A DNA stretch of 39,195 nucleotides from Cyanophora paradoxa (Eukaryota > Glaucocystophyceae > Cyanophorales > Cyanophoraceae): positions 1 through 39,195 of the forward strand of contig QPMI01000450.1 of assembly GCA_004431415.1 (NCBI GenBank), in the 5' to 3' direction. Positions 7,314 to 15,536 of the stretch are shown one piece after another (position 1 is the first letter of the stretch; the number at the start of each line of letters is the position of its first letter). Position numbers and translations under genes: made by a program. The notes below the pieces were generated by a model that worked only from the letters and a program-made list of their open reading frames with translations, had not been told where the DNA came from and did not search any database.

Positions 7314-7643
7314 TTACTCCGACGTCAGCTCGACGAAGAGCTCGATGTAAAGCCACAGTTTCTCGCGCAGCTCGGGCCCGCTCCCGTAGAAGAGCGAGCG
7401 CACGGCCGAGGCGTACTCCTGCGGCAGCTTCTCGAAAACTCCGTCGTCCCGCGCCTTAATTAATTCGGCCTCCGCGTTGATGTGCCTCCTAAAGAGAACG
7501 ATGACCGCCGTGGCGCCTATGCCGCGCAGCGACTGGATCTGCGCCCGCACCCCCGGCTCCTTGGCCTCCGGCTCCAGCAGGTCGAGGAAGCGGCCCCAGC
7601 GCGCCTCGATCTGCTCGCCCAGCGTCGCCTCCGTCGCTGCCAT
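7314..7643 (-). CDS. Unknown helical protein (109 aa)
   Basis: The ORF is intact from the ATG at 7643. It is mostly alpha-helical by composition (EQIEARWGRFLDLLEPEAKE; LREKLWLYIELFVELTSE), with a hydrophobic stretch GIGATAVIVLF near residues 41-51. The box TAATTTCTAAA (7658-7668, minus) overlaps the stop of the next gene upstream. It lies between the DUF5767-like and 372-aa genes, so a virion role is likely. No family is recognised. Confidence 0.6.
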   Translation of the reverse strand: MAATEATLGEQIEARWGRFLDLLEPEAKEPGVRAQIQSLRGIGATAVIVLFRRHINAEAELIKARDDGVFEKLPQEYASAVRSLFYGSGPELREKLWLYIELFVELTSE

Positions 7644-7665
7644 GTCGCTAAGGGGGCTTTAGAAA

Positions 7666-8784
7666 TTAGCGGGCCAGGGATGCCGCCGCCTTTTGGTACA
7701 TTTCCGCCATGCGTGCGTTGGTTTCCCGTCGGATGTTCTTCTGTCTGTCCTGAGTCTCCACGACCATGGCTTGGAATGCCTTTTGGATGTCGAACTGATC
7801 GTCGGTTTCCATCCCTGCGACAGTACCCTCCTGTCGCACCTGGTTGAGAGCTTCGCGCTGATCCGAGGTTGTAAAGTCTTTCCCTACGCGATTGTTGGGG
7901 TTCACCACCCTCGGCAGCAGATTCTGGTCCGCATACGGCCATGCCGTCGGCAGCGCAGGGCCCCGCGTGCCTTGCTGGTCCATGAGCATTGCTCCGAAGG
8001 GATTGCCCTTGCTGAAGTCGACGTCGTTCCGTCCGTACGGCCTGTTGTGCTCGCTGCTGATGTTCGCCGTCTGCGCGTTGAACATGGGCGAGAGGTCGGG
8101 CGTGTAGCCGGCGCGGAAGCCGCCCTTGCCGGCAGCATCGACGGGGCCGTAGCGCCCGGCGGGCCCCAGCAGGTTCTCCTTCTCGATTTCTTCCATCGTC
8201 TTGATCCAGCCGCGCTCGCGTGCCCACTTCATGACGAGATCGTCGTAGTTCATCGGGAAGAAAACCTTCTGGTACTTATCGAAACGCTGAATTTCGATAT
8301 CCTGCTCGATCATGTTCGTAATTCGCTCGAGCAGCTCGGGGTAATATTCCTCGAGCATTTTAGCCACGCCGGGCTGCTTCAGGTCGAAGGCCGTCATGGC
8401 CCACTGGTCGAAATCGCGAATCATGATTTCCTTCCGCAGCGCGAACGCATTCTCGACGTCCTCTTCGTTGATCTGGCGGTTGGGATAGGCATTCTGCAGC
8501 TGCTGCCGAATGCCCATCCGCATCAGCTTCTCCATCTGCGGGGTGTACTTCATCGCGGGCAGGGTCTTCGTGGGAAGGGCCGTCAACCCGAGGCCCCGCG
8601 CCTGATCCTCCGGCGTGTAGATGTCCGCCTTGCCCGGATCTGTGACGTGCACCTCGGGTAGGATCGTGCCGGGCGCATACTTCTCAATGATGCCCGTCAC
8701 CTCGCCCTTCAGGTCGTTCTTCAGCGACTGGCGCTGCTTCTTAGAGCCCTCCCCGATGTCCATCATGGAATGGCCCTTCGTCAT
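7666..8784 (-). CDS. Probable virion protein next to the capsid gene (372 aa)
   Basis: The ORF is intact from the ATG at 8784, with the box AAATTTTCCC (8808-8820, minus). No membrane segment is seen. The first half is helical (MEKLMRMGIRQQLQNAYPNR; LLERITNMIEQDIEIQRFDK). The middle is Gly/Pro/Asn-rich and may be extended, and the end is helical again (RRETNARMAEMYQKAAASLA). It sits directly downstream of the major capsid gene in the same direction, 91 bp from that gene's stop. No family is recognised. Confidence 0.6.
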   Translation of the reverse strand: MTKGHSMMDIGEGSKKQRQSLKNDLKGEVTGIIEKYAPGTILPEVHVTDPGKADIYTPEDQARGLGLTALPTKTLPAMKYTPQMEKLMRMGIRQQLQNAYPNRQINEEDVENAFALRKEIMIRDFDQWAMTAFDLKQPGVAKMLEEYYPELLERITNMIEQDIEIQRFDKYQKVFFPMNYDDLVMKWARERGWIKTMEEIEKENLLGPAGRYGPVDAAGKGGFRAGYTPDLSPMFNAQTANISSEHNRPYGRNDVDFSKGNPFGAMLMDQQGTRGPALPTAWPYADQNLLPRVVNPNNRVGKDFTTSDQREALNQVRQEGTVAGMETDDQFDIQKAFQAMVVETQDRQKNIRRETNARMAEMYQKAAASLAR

Positions 8785-8807
8785 CGTGCCTCGGTTAGGA
8801 TCCCAGT

Positions 8808-8820
8808 GGGAAAATTTATT
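8808..8820 (-). promoter_or_regulatory. Viral promoter box
   Basis: AATAAATTTTCCC on the minus strand, 23 nt before the ATG at 8784. Confidence 0.5.
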
Positions 8821-8875
8821 GGTTCACATCGGCGACCGAGGCTCGCCCCCTCTCACACTCTGGCTAGCTGGCAAT

Positions 8876-10321
8876 CTAATGGAAGCGGCGGTAGGCGCCG
8901 CCGTTGATGAAGCTGATCTCGTTGTAGTAGCGGCAGTAGATATCGGCGATCGGCGTCGTCAGCGTCCCCGCCGTGGTGAGCGTGAGCTCGATCGTCTTGA
9001 AGGCGCCGAAGTCGAGGCCGCCGAACATCTTCGTGTCGTCTGCCACCTCGGTGCCGAAGGGAATAGCGTAGATGAATTCGGTGCCGTACTGAGCGGAGGC
9101 GGCGGTTGCCGCGCCGTTCTGCACCGCTGGCATGATGTCGCTGTTGTTGTAATCCTGGGTGTCAAGGGTGGTGATGGCGGTGTCGTTGCCCGACCACGGG
9201 TGCGGGTGAAGGGCATTGCGCAGCGCATTAATGATGGAAACCTCGTTGGTACCGTACGTCGTATCGGCCGCCTCCGCCAGGGCCTTTGCGCCGTTGGCGT
9301 CGGTGTTGTCGGCGAAGCCCTGCAGCAGCTCGAGGTACTTGCGCGTGGGCACGTTGCGGTGCTCGCGGTTCGCGATGGCGGTGCGCAGGAAATGCGCGTC
9401 GTGAATAGAGCTGTCGAGCGCCTTGATGTTATCGCACTTGAGGTCGATTTTGCTCAAGGGGCGGAACTTCCAGAAGTTGTACCCCTGGTCCGTCGCGGCG
9501 CCGTCGCGTACGACAATTACCATCTCGTAGCAGACGCCAGTGAACGGCAGGCGGAAGCTCGTGCCGCTCGTGAACTTTACGTTGTACGACTGCATGTACT
9601 TGCCAGCCCACGTGACGCTGTTGGGGTGGAGGCTGAGCTCGTACGGGCTCACGTGGGTGTAGCGCAGCACGAGCTTCGAATCGAGGTCGGTGGTCGCCGT
9701 CAGGCCACTGTCGGTGTGGATTCCGGTGGTGACCCAGGTGGCCGTAACATCCTTGTGGCTCGCGTACGTGATCTGAATCTTGAGGTCGTTGCCCGAGCCG
9801 CGGAGCTTATAGAGGGGCACGGCGAACTTGCGACCGTAACCGGTGAGAACGCGGAGCGGGATGTGAAGCACCTGCGCCCGCTGGGAGCGGCGCAGCAGAA
9901 CCTGTGTCGCCCAGCACTCGTTGATCAGGTTGACCGTGTGCGGAACGGAACGATCCTGCTCGAGCTCGTCGTAGATGGCATCGTAGGCGCCCTCGTACTC
10001 GTGGACGAGCTGCGTGCCCACGAAAACCTTCACCTTCTTCAGCAGGATGAGGCCGGCCTTCGGGAGGTAAATCTTCCCGGAGGCCACCGCAGGCAGCTTA
10101 ACCTTGAGCCAAATATCGTTGATGAGGGGCGCCGAGTGCGGGATGATGAAATCGAGGGTCTGACCGAAGCTGATGCCGCTCTGGACGGGGCTGACCTCCA
10201 GCACCTCGTCCACGAAGGGCGTCGCGGTGTCGAAGGAGTCGTTCACGTGCACGGACGAGTTCGAGCTCAGGAGCGACTGCGCGAGGGCGGTGGTGGGGGC
10301 GGAGATGAGCGCGGAAGCCAT
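8876..10321 (-). CDS. Major capsid protein, double jelly-roll type (481 aa)
   Basis: The ORF is intact from the ATG at 10321 to TAG at 8876-8878. It is almost wholly beta-rich. The N-terminal pattern is that of nucleocytovirus capsid proteins: a strand DFIIPHSAPLINDIWLKVKL at 57-76, then LILLKKVKVFVGTQLVHEYE at 91-110 leading into the helix AYDAIYDELEQD. A central strand pair IPLRVLTGYGRKFAVPLYKL matches the P-L-F / L-P-L-L-L turn of these folds, and a second beta domain ends in INGGAYRRFH. The length fits double jelly-roll proteins (about 450-550 aa). It forms the capsomer trimer of an icosahedral shell. The low similarity to phycodnavirus capsids that I can recall fits a mriyavirus. The frame has no breaks although G/C runs are present. 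Confidence 0.8.
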   Translation of the reverse strand: MASALISAPTTALAQSLLSSNSSVHVNDSFDTATPFVDEVLEVSPVQSGISFGQTLDFIIPHSAPLINDIWLKVKLPAVASGKIYLPKAGLILLKKVKVFVGTQLVHEYEGAYDAIYDELEQDRSVPHTVNLINECWATQVLLRRSQRAQVLHIPLRVLTGYGRKFAVPLYKLRGSGNDLKIQITYASHKDVTATWVTTGIHTDSGLTATTDLDSKLVLRYTHVSPYELSLHPNSVTWAGKYMQSYNVKFTSGTSFRLPFTGVCYEMVIVVRDGAATDQGYNFWKFRPLSKIDLKCDNIKALDSSIHDAHFLRTAIANREHRNVPTRKYLELLQGFADNTDANGAKALAEAADTTYGTNEVSIINALRNALHPHPWSGNDTAITTLDTQDYNNSDIMPAVQNGAATAASAQYGTEFIYAIPFGTEVADDTKMFGGLDFGAFKTIELTLTTAGTLTTPIADIYCRYYNEISFINGGAYRRFH

Positions 10322-10337
10322 GGTTTAGGGGTGCGTT

Positions 10338-10350
10338 GAGAAAATTTTAC
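10338..10350 (-). promoter_or_regulatory. Capsid gene promoter box
   Basis: GTAAAATTTTCTC on the minus strand, 16 nt before the capsid ATG; a strong match to the shared box. Confidence 0.6.
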
Positions 10351-12221
10351 GAGGCACCGCCAGCCCGTTTCACTTGCTCGGCAACCTTGTACAGGCTACG
10401 CGCGTCGAAGTCACCCCTCATGAACTTTCGAATTGCAATTTCGGGAACGGCCTCGATTATGTCGTTCGGCAAGTCCAGCAGCATCTTTGCTTTTATCACG
10501 AACCTCTTCTTCAATTCCGTCTTTTGGAACTCTTCCAGATTGTCGGCTCGCTGAACCTTCGCCACGAGCTCGTCGAACACGACTCTCACCTTTGCCGCTT
10601 TGAGGTCCTCCTCCATTTGGATGGCTTCACGTTCGGCAGTCTCGGGTGCATCTTCCATTTCGATTTCGTTCGCGATGCTTGCCTCGAGTGCCTGCACAGC
10701 CTCATTCACAGCCTCTTCTTCCATCGCAACTGGCGGGCCCACCGCCGCCTCCAGTTCCTGGCGATGGTCTTCCCTTACGACGGCGCGGTACTGCTCCGCA
10801 GTGCCGCTGCGCCGCTTTGCGAGCACTTCTTCGCGGCCCTGTCCCAACCGTTCGCTGGCTATGTCCGTGCGCCTGTTGTAACCCTGCAGAAGCATGGATG
10901 CCGCGGTGCCCTGCTTCGAACCCCCCTTGCGTTTCTCTTTGGGGTCGATGAGGTTCTCGATGGGTGCGCGCGGTGACGAGGGCCGCTGACCGGGATCGAA
11001 GAGCTGGGGTACAGCCACCGCCGGGGGGAGGGCAGCCCCGGCACTGGCAAAAGTTTGCGCGACGGCGTTGGCCGCAGCCGTGGCCGCCGCCTCGGCCGCT
11101 ACCACCTCTGGCGGGCGCGAGGGCCCCGCCTGCGGCTCGGGCGGGGGCGGGGGCGGGGGCTGCTGCTCCGCGGGGGGCGCGGATGGCCTGGCCACCGTCG
11201 CCGGGGGCTGGGAAGGGCCGGGCTGGGGCGCCAGTGGGGGCGTCTGCGGCGGCCTCGGTGGCGCGTCGCTGGGCCTCCCCCCTCCATCGCCCATATCTAC
11301 ATCGCCGTCTCCGTTGCCAGGGGGCGGCCTTGGCCTGCGGGGGGCGCGAAAGGCCACGCTCGGCTTCTTGTACGGCAGCTCTGCCTGGATGAGCGCTTCC
11401 TTGGCGCCATTCCCGTTAAGGGCCTGAGCGCCGCGCTCATCGACGGCATCATTGTCGCGTTGCGTAAGTCGTGCACGCTGGTCCCTCTCCTTCTCTAAAA
11501 TTCCGCTGAGCCGCGAGAGGTTCTTGGTCAGGCGTCGGATCTCTGCACGTTCATCGCGCTGGCGACTCTCGTTGGGCCCGGGGCCTTCATCGTCTTCGTC
11601 CGGCGGATCGGCCTGGGCAAAGGGTTTGTAGGTGTTCTTCTCCGAATAATCGGGCGGCTTGCCATCGGGGAATGCTGCGTGTGCGTAAATGCTAGTGGGT
11701 TTGAACTCTTCGCCATTGATGATGTACTTGTAATAATAGTAGGCATCATCGAGGTTCATCGGGCCGAGCGTCTCAAGGCGCTTCTTGCGCTTCAAGAATT
11801 CCGTGACTTGGTCTTCCTTCGACATGCAAAATTCACGTACGCCCGGGAGAACAGTTAGATTCTTACCGTCCACGTCGCAGGCGCCGGCCCCCAGCGCTTT
11901 CGTTCCAGACGTGAAGGCAGATTGGCCCATGAGCCAAGCGCGGAAGCCCTCCTCGTACTCTCCGTCGATTTCCTGTTCCATGTCTTTGAACTTGTTGATG
12001 TAGTACGCATTTGCAATTGCCTGCGCCTCTACCTCTGCAAGTTTATCGACTTTTTGCCTATCCTCGATGCGACGCACGTCGTCGGACCGGTGCAAGGCCG
12101 TCTTTGCCATCTGCTGGAAGCGCGCGTACTTCTCGCTCTCAAAGGGCGTGATGTGCGAGTCCCCGCCCCCCGGGACTGCCAGCACGTTGCGGGGCGCGAA
12201 ACGCGAGGCGAGCCCCCTCAT
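10347..12221 (-). CDS. Large virion-type protein with Pro-rich linker (624 aa)
   Basis: The ORF is intact from the ATG at 12221. Residues 1-250 are helical and charged, with a Tyr-rich patch (DDAYYYYKYIINGEEF). Residues about 290-390 form a Pro/Ala/Gly-rich linker with a run of seven prolines. The C-terminal 200 residues are helical and Glu-rich (MEEEAVNEAVQALEASIANE), ending with a Lys-rich domain. The start overlaps the stop of the 92-aa Lys-rich gene by 4 bp (ATGA), but it has its own box TAAAATTTCAAA (12243-12254). Position beside the capsid gene suggests a tegument, scaffold or minor capsid role. No family is recognised. Confidence 0.6.
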   Translation of the reverse strand: MRGLASRFAPRNVLAVPGGGDSHITPFESEKYARFQQMAKTALHRSDDVRRIEDRQKVDKLAEVEAQAIANAYYINKFKDMEQEIDGEYEEGFRAWLMGQSAFTSGTKALGAGACDVDGKNLTVLPGVREFCMSKEDQVTEFLKRKKRLETLGPMNLDDAYYYYKYIINGEEFKPTSIYAHAAFPDGKPPDYSEKNTYKPFAQADPPDEDDEGPGPNESRQRDERAEIRRLTKNLSRLSGILEKERDQRARLTQRDNDAVDERGAQALNGNGAKEALIQAELPYKKPSVAFRAPRRPRPPPGNGDGDVDMGDGGGRPSDAPPRPPQTPPLAPQPGPSQPPATVARPSAPPAEQQPPPPPPPEPQAGPSRPPEVVAAEAAATAAANAVAQTFASAGAALPPAVAVPQLFDPGQRPSSPRAPIENLIDPKEKRKGGSKQGTAASMLLQGYNRRTDIASERLGQGREEVLAKRRSGTAEQYRAVVREDHRQELEAAVGPPVAMEEEAVNEAVQALEASIANEIEMEDAPETAEREAIQMEEDLKAAKVRVVFDELVAKVQRADNLEEFQKTELKKRFVIKAKMLLDLPNDIIEAVPEIAIRKFMRGDFDARSLYKVAEQVKRAGGAS

Positions 12222-12496
12222 TTGCTCTTCTTAGGGGTGGCCTTTGAAATTTTATCGGTCTTGGCCTTGTCTTCCTTCCCGTCCTTCTTATCGCCCCCCT
12301 TCTTCCCCTGCTTCGTCGGGCGCATCGCCACGAATATTTCGCCGGGCGAGACGTCCTCGTACAGCGGCTTCGGCCCCTTTGGAAATTCGGGCGGGCCCTT
12401 CAGCTTCTCCTTCGCCTCCTTCACCTCCGCCTTTGTCGGCTTCTCCTGTCCGTTCGTGGGCGCCTTTTTCGCGGGCTTCTTCTGCGTCTCCGGCAT
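12218..12496 (-). CDS. Lys-rich basic protein (92 aa)
   Basis: The ORF is intact from the ATG at 12496. About one third of residues are Lys (KKPAKKAPTNGQEKPTKAEV at the N-terminus; KQGKKGGDKKDGKEDKAK at the C-terminus), around a short hydrophobic motif YEDVSPGEIFVAM. It is likely DNA-binding or a core protein of the virion. The box TATTTTTCTGG lies at 12511-12521 (minus). The stop overlaps the next start as ATGA. Confidence 0.55.
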   Translation of the reverse strand: MPETQKKPAKKAPTNGQEKPTKAEVKEAKEKLKGPPEFPKGPKPLYEDVSPGEIFVAMRPTKQGKKGGDKKDGKEDKAKTDKISKATPKKSK

Positions 12497-12499
12497 AGC

Positions 12500-12838
12500 T
12501 TAACCACCGCCAGAAAAATATGGGTTCGCACCCCCGTACGTCTCGGGGAACTGCCTCTCCCACCTGCGCATGGCCGCGTCCCTCTGGTCGTCGAGGCTAC
12601 GGTAGGCCGCGGCCCTCTGGCCCATCACGATTTGCCAGAGCCGTGCACGGACCTCGTCCTGCAGTCTGTACACCCAATCGCGAATGTTCTCGACGATATC
12701 CGTCGGCAGCGTGGCCAACCCCGCCTTCAGCTCAGGCACATCCGTGGGATCCTCTTCGAGCGTCAGCTTTTGCATGCGAGCGCGCAGCATCTCAATTTGC
12801 GTATCAATTGGGGCCCAGTAAGGGACAGATCGAGACAT
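12500..12838 (-). CDS. Unknown helical protein (112 aa)
   Basis: The ORF is intact from the ATG at 12838, with the box TGTAATTTCTCA (12855-12866, minus). It is helical and charged, with LPTDIVENIRDWVYRL near residues 44-59 and a Gly/Tyr/Pro-rich end (YGGANPYFSGGG). LPTDIVENI loosely resembles the start of an F-box, but the rest of an F-box is not seen, so I do not call one. Confidence 0.55.
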   Translation of the reverse strand: MSRSVPYWAPIDTQIEMLRARMQKLTLEEDPTDVPELKAGLATLPTDIVENIRDWVYRLQDEVRARLWQIVMGQRAAAYRSLDDQRDAAMRRWERQFPETYGGANPYFSGGG

Positions 12839-12850
12839 CGGGGTACGGGA

Positions 12851-13114
12851 TCACTGAGAAATTACACTGGGTCGGAAGAGGAGGTACCCCACCAGGATCC
12901 CCGCTATAATCCAGAGGGGCGACCAGTCGCGCTCCGCCGCCGCGCCCCCGTGGTGCTGCAGCAGCTGGGCGGCCCCCGGCCTGCTCAGCCCGTGCGTGCG
13001 GTGGTCCGTGTAGTGCGGGCGCGGGAACTGCTCCTGCGGCACGCGAGGCGGGTAGATGCCCTCGAAATGGTTGCGCATTTGGTACATATCCCTATCGAAC
13101 AGCAGGGAGGCCAT
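12851..13114 (-). CDS. Tail-anchored membrane protein (87 aa)
   Basis: The ORF is intact from the ATG at 13114. The N-terminal 60 residues are soluble, with Pro/His/Arg (PPRVPQEQFPRPHYTDHRTH). Residues about 66-80 (PLWIIAGILVGYLLF) form a single span followed by a short tail. The box GTATTTCTAAG lies at 13134-13144 (minus). It is one of several small membrane proteins here that may line a virion membrane. Confidence 0.6.
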   Translation of the reverse strand: MASLLFDRDMYQMRNHFEGIYPPRVPQEQFPRPHYTDHRTHGLSRPGAAQLLQHHGGAAAERDWSPLWIIAGILVGYLLFRPSVISQ

Positions 13115-13340
13115 TTCTTAATTTGGGGAGGGACTTAGAAATACTGCCCGTGAGCTCCCTGTCGCGGATCCTGCGAAAGTCGGCGAAGAGGCCGCGCGCG
13201 CAGCGCCTGCAGACGAGGCGGGCCCGCCCGCCCACGCGCGCCACCGTGATCTCGTGGCCGAACTGCAGGTGGCCCGGGAAGCAGGTGGGGGGGTAGTCGC
13301 AGACGAAGCAGTGGCAGGGGCAGTTGCGCCGCCGAATCAC
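13092..13340 (-). CDS. Cys-rich zinc-binding segment, start uncertain
   Basis: The open frame has CPCHCFVC, a further Cys, and later VCRRC, the spacing of a zinc-binding fold, then an Arg-rich end. No ATG lies upstream in frame. The frame opens just where the DUF5679-like gene (13337-13729) stops, and one missing base upstream would join them into one two-zinc-site protein. I cannot point to the G/C run responsible, so it could also be a separate gene with a non-ATG start. It overlaps the start of the 87-aa gene. Confidence 0.35.
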   Translation of the reverse strand: MIRRRNCPCHCFVCDYPPTCFPGHLQFGHEITVARVGGRARLVCRRCARGLFADFRRIRDRELTGSISKSLPKLRNGLPAVR

Positions 13341-13729
13341 TGCTGAAGAATCGCAGGCTCGCTCGCCGCCTTCTTCGGCGCGCGCTGGCGCTTCGGGACT
13401 TGGCTCTCGGCGGGCGCCGAGTCGTCCGCCGGCGCCGCCGTCTTCTTGACCCGGGGCGCCGCGGGGGGCTTCGGGACCGTAGGGGCTGCCGGTGCCTGGC
13501 TCGAGCCGGCGGCCGGGCCAGTGGCGTGGGCCACCTGCGGGCGCTGCGGCGGGGGGCTGGTCTCCCGGGCCCCCTCCTCGAGGACCCGGCGCATGAAGCG
13601 CGAGACCCGGCCGCTGCATTGCGTGCAGGAGCCGACGGCCACCTGGCGGTTGTTCTTGCTGGTACGCACCTCGACGTTGGCGAGCTTGGTGTTGGAACGG
13701 CACTTGAAGCAGTAGTGGGCGTGCTCCAT
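13337..13729 (-). CDS. DUF5679-like zinc-ribbon protein (130 aa)
   Basis: The ORF is intact from the ATG at 13729, with the box CTTTTTTCTGAA (13752-13763, minus). Residues 1-47 match a DUF5679-type ribbon: YCFKCRSNTKLANVEVRTSK, then a GSCTQC pair and a RFM end, i.e. CxxC...CxxC around a basic hairpin. The remainder is a disordered Pro/Ala/Lys tail. The ribbon is common in giant viruses; its function is unknown, with nucleic-acid or transcription-complex binding the usual guess. The neighbours are two more Cys-rich small proteins and the resolvase. Confidence 0.6.
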   Translation of the reverse strand: MEHAHYCFKCRSNTKLANVEVRTSKNNRQVAVGSCTQCSGRVSRFMRRVLEEGARETSPPPQRPQVAHATGPAAGSSQAPAAPTVPKPPAAPRVKKTAAPADDSAPAESQVPKRQRAPKKAASEPAILQQ

Positions 13730-13730
13730 G

Positions 13731-13895
13731 CTAGCTACGGATGTAGCAGCCTTCAGAAAAAAGTGCGTAGTAGCGGACGGCGCACCGGGCGCAGCAGACG
13801 TAGACGCCCGCCTTGAGCACCCAGCCGCGCTTGGTCTGCGGCAGGCGGCAGATTTCGCAGCAGAGGGGCCTGGGCTTGCGGCACGAGGATCCCAT
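13731..13895 (-). CDS. Small zinc-finger protein (54 aa)
   Basis: ATG at 13895 and TAG at 13731-13733. It carries CCEIC near residues 12-16 and CCARC near 34-38, a CxxC pair set about 18 residues apart as in a zinc ribbon, plus Cys at 5 and 50. The box GATTTCTAGG (13909-13918, minus) lies 13 nt upstream, which supports a real gene despite its small size. It ends one base before the ATG codon of the DUF5679-like gene. Confidence 0.55.
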   Translation of the reverse strand: MGSSCRKPRPLCCEICRLPQTKRGWVLKAGVYVCCARCAVRYYALFSEGCYIRS

Positions 13896-13927
13896 CTGGC
13901 GGGCGGGGCCTAGAAATCACAATGGGA

Positions 13928-14404
13928 TCACAACGGATTGAGGGCGGCGTAGAGGGCGATTAAGTAGGCGTCGCAGAGGTCGTCGAGCTTGCCGTTGCGA
14001 TCCGCGATATCGGCAAGCTCGGCGGGTACAAGGTCGCGGCACTTGTCCACGGCGCCGCGCTTGCGCTCCTTGTAGCTCGGGTTCGAGATCTTGAAGAAAT
14101 GCTTGATGGCGCGCGGGCTCACGATCCGCGCACGCCCGTACAGGAGGGCGTGGAGCGTGCACTCGATGCAGCGATTAATTCCCGTCCTCTGGCCCTCGAT
14201 CGCGATCTGGTCGGGAAGGCCGAAGGCGCTATGGCCGCGAGTAACCTCAACCAGGCGCGCCACAAGGCGGCCACAGCAGCGCGCAGACGGGAAGAGGGCG
14301 ATCTTTTGCCAGTCGAGAATCTGGGATTCCTTTGTCTGCGGATCGAATTCGATGAGGCACCAAGCGAAATTAATGACCCCCACATCCACGCCGAGAATCT
14401 TCAT
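13928..14404 (-). CDS. RuvC-like Holliday junction resolvase, poxvirus A22 type (158 aa)
   Basis: The ORF is intact from the ATG at 14404. It has the RNase H-fold resolvase pattern: MKILGVDVGVINFAW with D7 on the first strand; QIAIEGQ with E70 on the strand after the central helix; a basic segment RAIKHFFKISNPSYKERKR; and GKLDDLCDAYL with D141, D142 and D145 in the last helix. These acidic residues bind the two metal ions. The length fits the A22/irido-type family (about 150-190 aa). It likely resolves branched or concatemeric viral DNA before packaging. It is divergent from the ATPase gene, with a 23-bp gap holding the box AGATTTTCTT. Confidence 0.85.
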   Translation of the reverse strand: MKILGVDVGVINFAWCLIEFDPQTKESQILDWQKIALFPSARCCGRLVARLVEVTRGHSAFGLPDQIAIEGQRTGINRCIECTLHALLYGRARIVSPRAIKHFFKISNPSYKERKRGAVDKCRDLVPAELADIADRNGKLDDLCDAYLIALYAALNPL

Positions 14405-14415
14405 TCCGAGGTCAC

Positions 14416-14426
14416 AAGAAAATCTG
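14416..14426 (-). promoter_or_regulatory. Resolvase promoter box in a divergent gap
   Basis: CAGATTTTCTT on the minus strand, 11 nt before the resolvase ATG. The whole gap to the ATPase start is only 23-37 bp, so the two divergent genes share this region. Confidence 0.5.
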
Positions 14427-14427
14427 A

Positions 14428-15510
14428 ATGAAGGGGGTAAAATGGCCAAGGACCCCAAGAAGCCGAAGAAGCCGAAGGCGGCCAAGCCCCAGGCCGCCCA
14501 GCCCGCAGGCGCAGCGCCCGCGGCCCCGCCCCGCCGGCCAGGCCACCGGCTCGGGCTCGGGCACCGCCCCCGCCGCCGGCGCCAGCTGCGCGATGGGTAT
14601 GACGGAGGACGGCATGCAGCTCACGCCCGAGCAGGTCAACGCCTTCCTCGACAACTCGAAGACGGGCGGCATCGAGCGCATGGCCTGCCTGCCCGAACTT
14701 AAATGGTTCGACGTGAACACCGTGAAGTCCGACGCCACCGTCGTCTGTGTCGGCAAGCGGCGCACGGGCAAGTCCTTCTTCCTTCGCGATCTCATGTTCA
14801 ACCTCTCGGGCACCTTCCCGGGGGGTATCGTAATCAGCCAGACCGATCGCCTGAACGGGTACTGGAAGCAGTACATACCCCAGCGCTTCATCTGGCCCAA
14901 GTACAACCCGGGCGTGCTCTTCCATTTATTCAGGAGACAGCAGGCGATCATGCAGCACAACAAGTCCGAAGACGTGCTGGCCGGAAAGGAAGATCCCGTC
15001 GACCCGCGATTTTTCGTGCTGCTCGACGACGTGATTTCCGACGCGCGGCTGCGGTACGACGAGGCCCTCAACGAGCTGTTCGTGGCGGGGCGCCACTACA
15101 AAATCATGACCCTTATCACGACGCAGTATGCCAAGGGCATCAATCCCGTCCTGCGCTCCAATACTGATCTGGCTGTCATTTTCAAGTGCTCGCAGGCGAT
15201 GCAGCGCGAGGCCCTCGCAAAGGAGTGGGGCGACATCATATCCCAGCGCGCCTTCTACTACCTGCTCGATAAATACACGCAGGATAACCACTGCCTTATC
15301 ATCGATTCTTCCAACAACTCTACGAACCCTCTGGACGTCCTTTACGTCTACAAGGCCGAGGAGCCGCCCCCGTTCCGAATCGGATCCAAGGAGTACTGGG
15401 AGGGCGAAACCGTCAACGGGGAAAATCTCGTGGGTCCGGACGACGGCACGGTGGACAAGACGCTCCTCGGCATGATAAATAATTTCAGGAAGCACCGCGG
15501 CCTCGCCTGA
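14428..15510 (+). CDS. A32-type DNA packaging ATPase
   Basis: An FtsK/HerA-type ATPase that pumps viral DNA into the capsid. Numbered from the ATG at 14428: Walker A VGKRRTGKS at 108-116; Walker B FFVLLDD at 195-201; TLITTQ at 228-233 as the sensor region; and the family's aromatic stretch LNGYWKQYIPQRFIWPKYNP at 142-161. The N-terminus is doubtful. In the 14428 frame it is Arg/Pro-rich, while the ATG at 14442 gives the more natural MAKDPKKPKKPKAAKPQ in another frame. Two missing bases in the CCCC runs near 14533-14543 would join the latter to the ATPase domain. MGMTEDGM (near 14593) is a third possible start. Confidence 0.85.
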   Translation: MKGVKWPRTPRSRRSRRRPSPRPPSPQAQRPRPRPAGQATGSGSGTAPAAGASCAMGMTEDGMQLTPEQVNAFLDNSKTGGIERMACLPELKWFDVNTVKSDATVVCVGKRRTGKSFFLRDLMFNLSGTFPGGIVISQTDRLNGYWKQYIPQRFIWPKYNPGVLFHLFRRQQAIMQHNKSEDVLAGKEDPVDPRFFVLLDDVISDARLRYDEALNELFVAGRHYKIMTLITTQYAKGINPVLRSNTDLAVIFKCSQAMQREALAKEWGDIISQRAFYYLLDKYTQDNHCLIIDSSNNSTNPLDVLYVYKAEEPPPFRIGSKEYWEGETVNGENLVGPDDGTVDKTLLGMINNFRKHRGLA

Positions 15511-15522
15511 TTTTTTCTGAGG
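15509..15522 (+). promoter_or_regulatory. Viral promoter box overlapping the ATPase stop
   Basis: GATTTTTTCTGAGG includes the end of the ATPase TGA stop and lies 14 nt before the ATG at 15537. Confidence 0.55.
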
Positions 15523-15536
15523 CTACGTGCGTAACC

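Noticed and set aside
12500-12838. F-box protein
   Set aside because: Only LPTDIVENI fits; the later hydrophobic and Trp positions of an F-box are missing.
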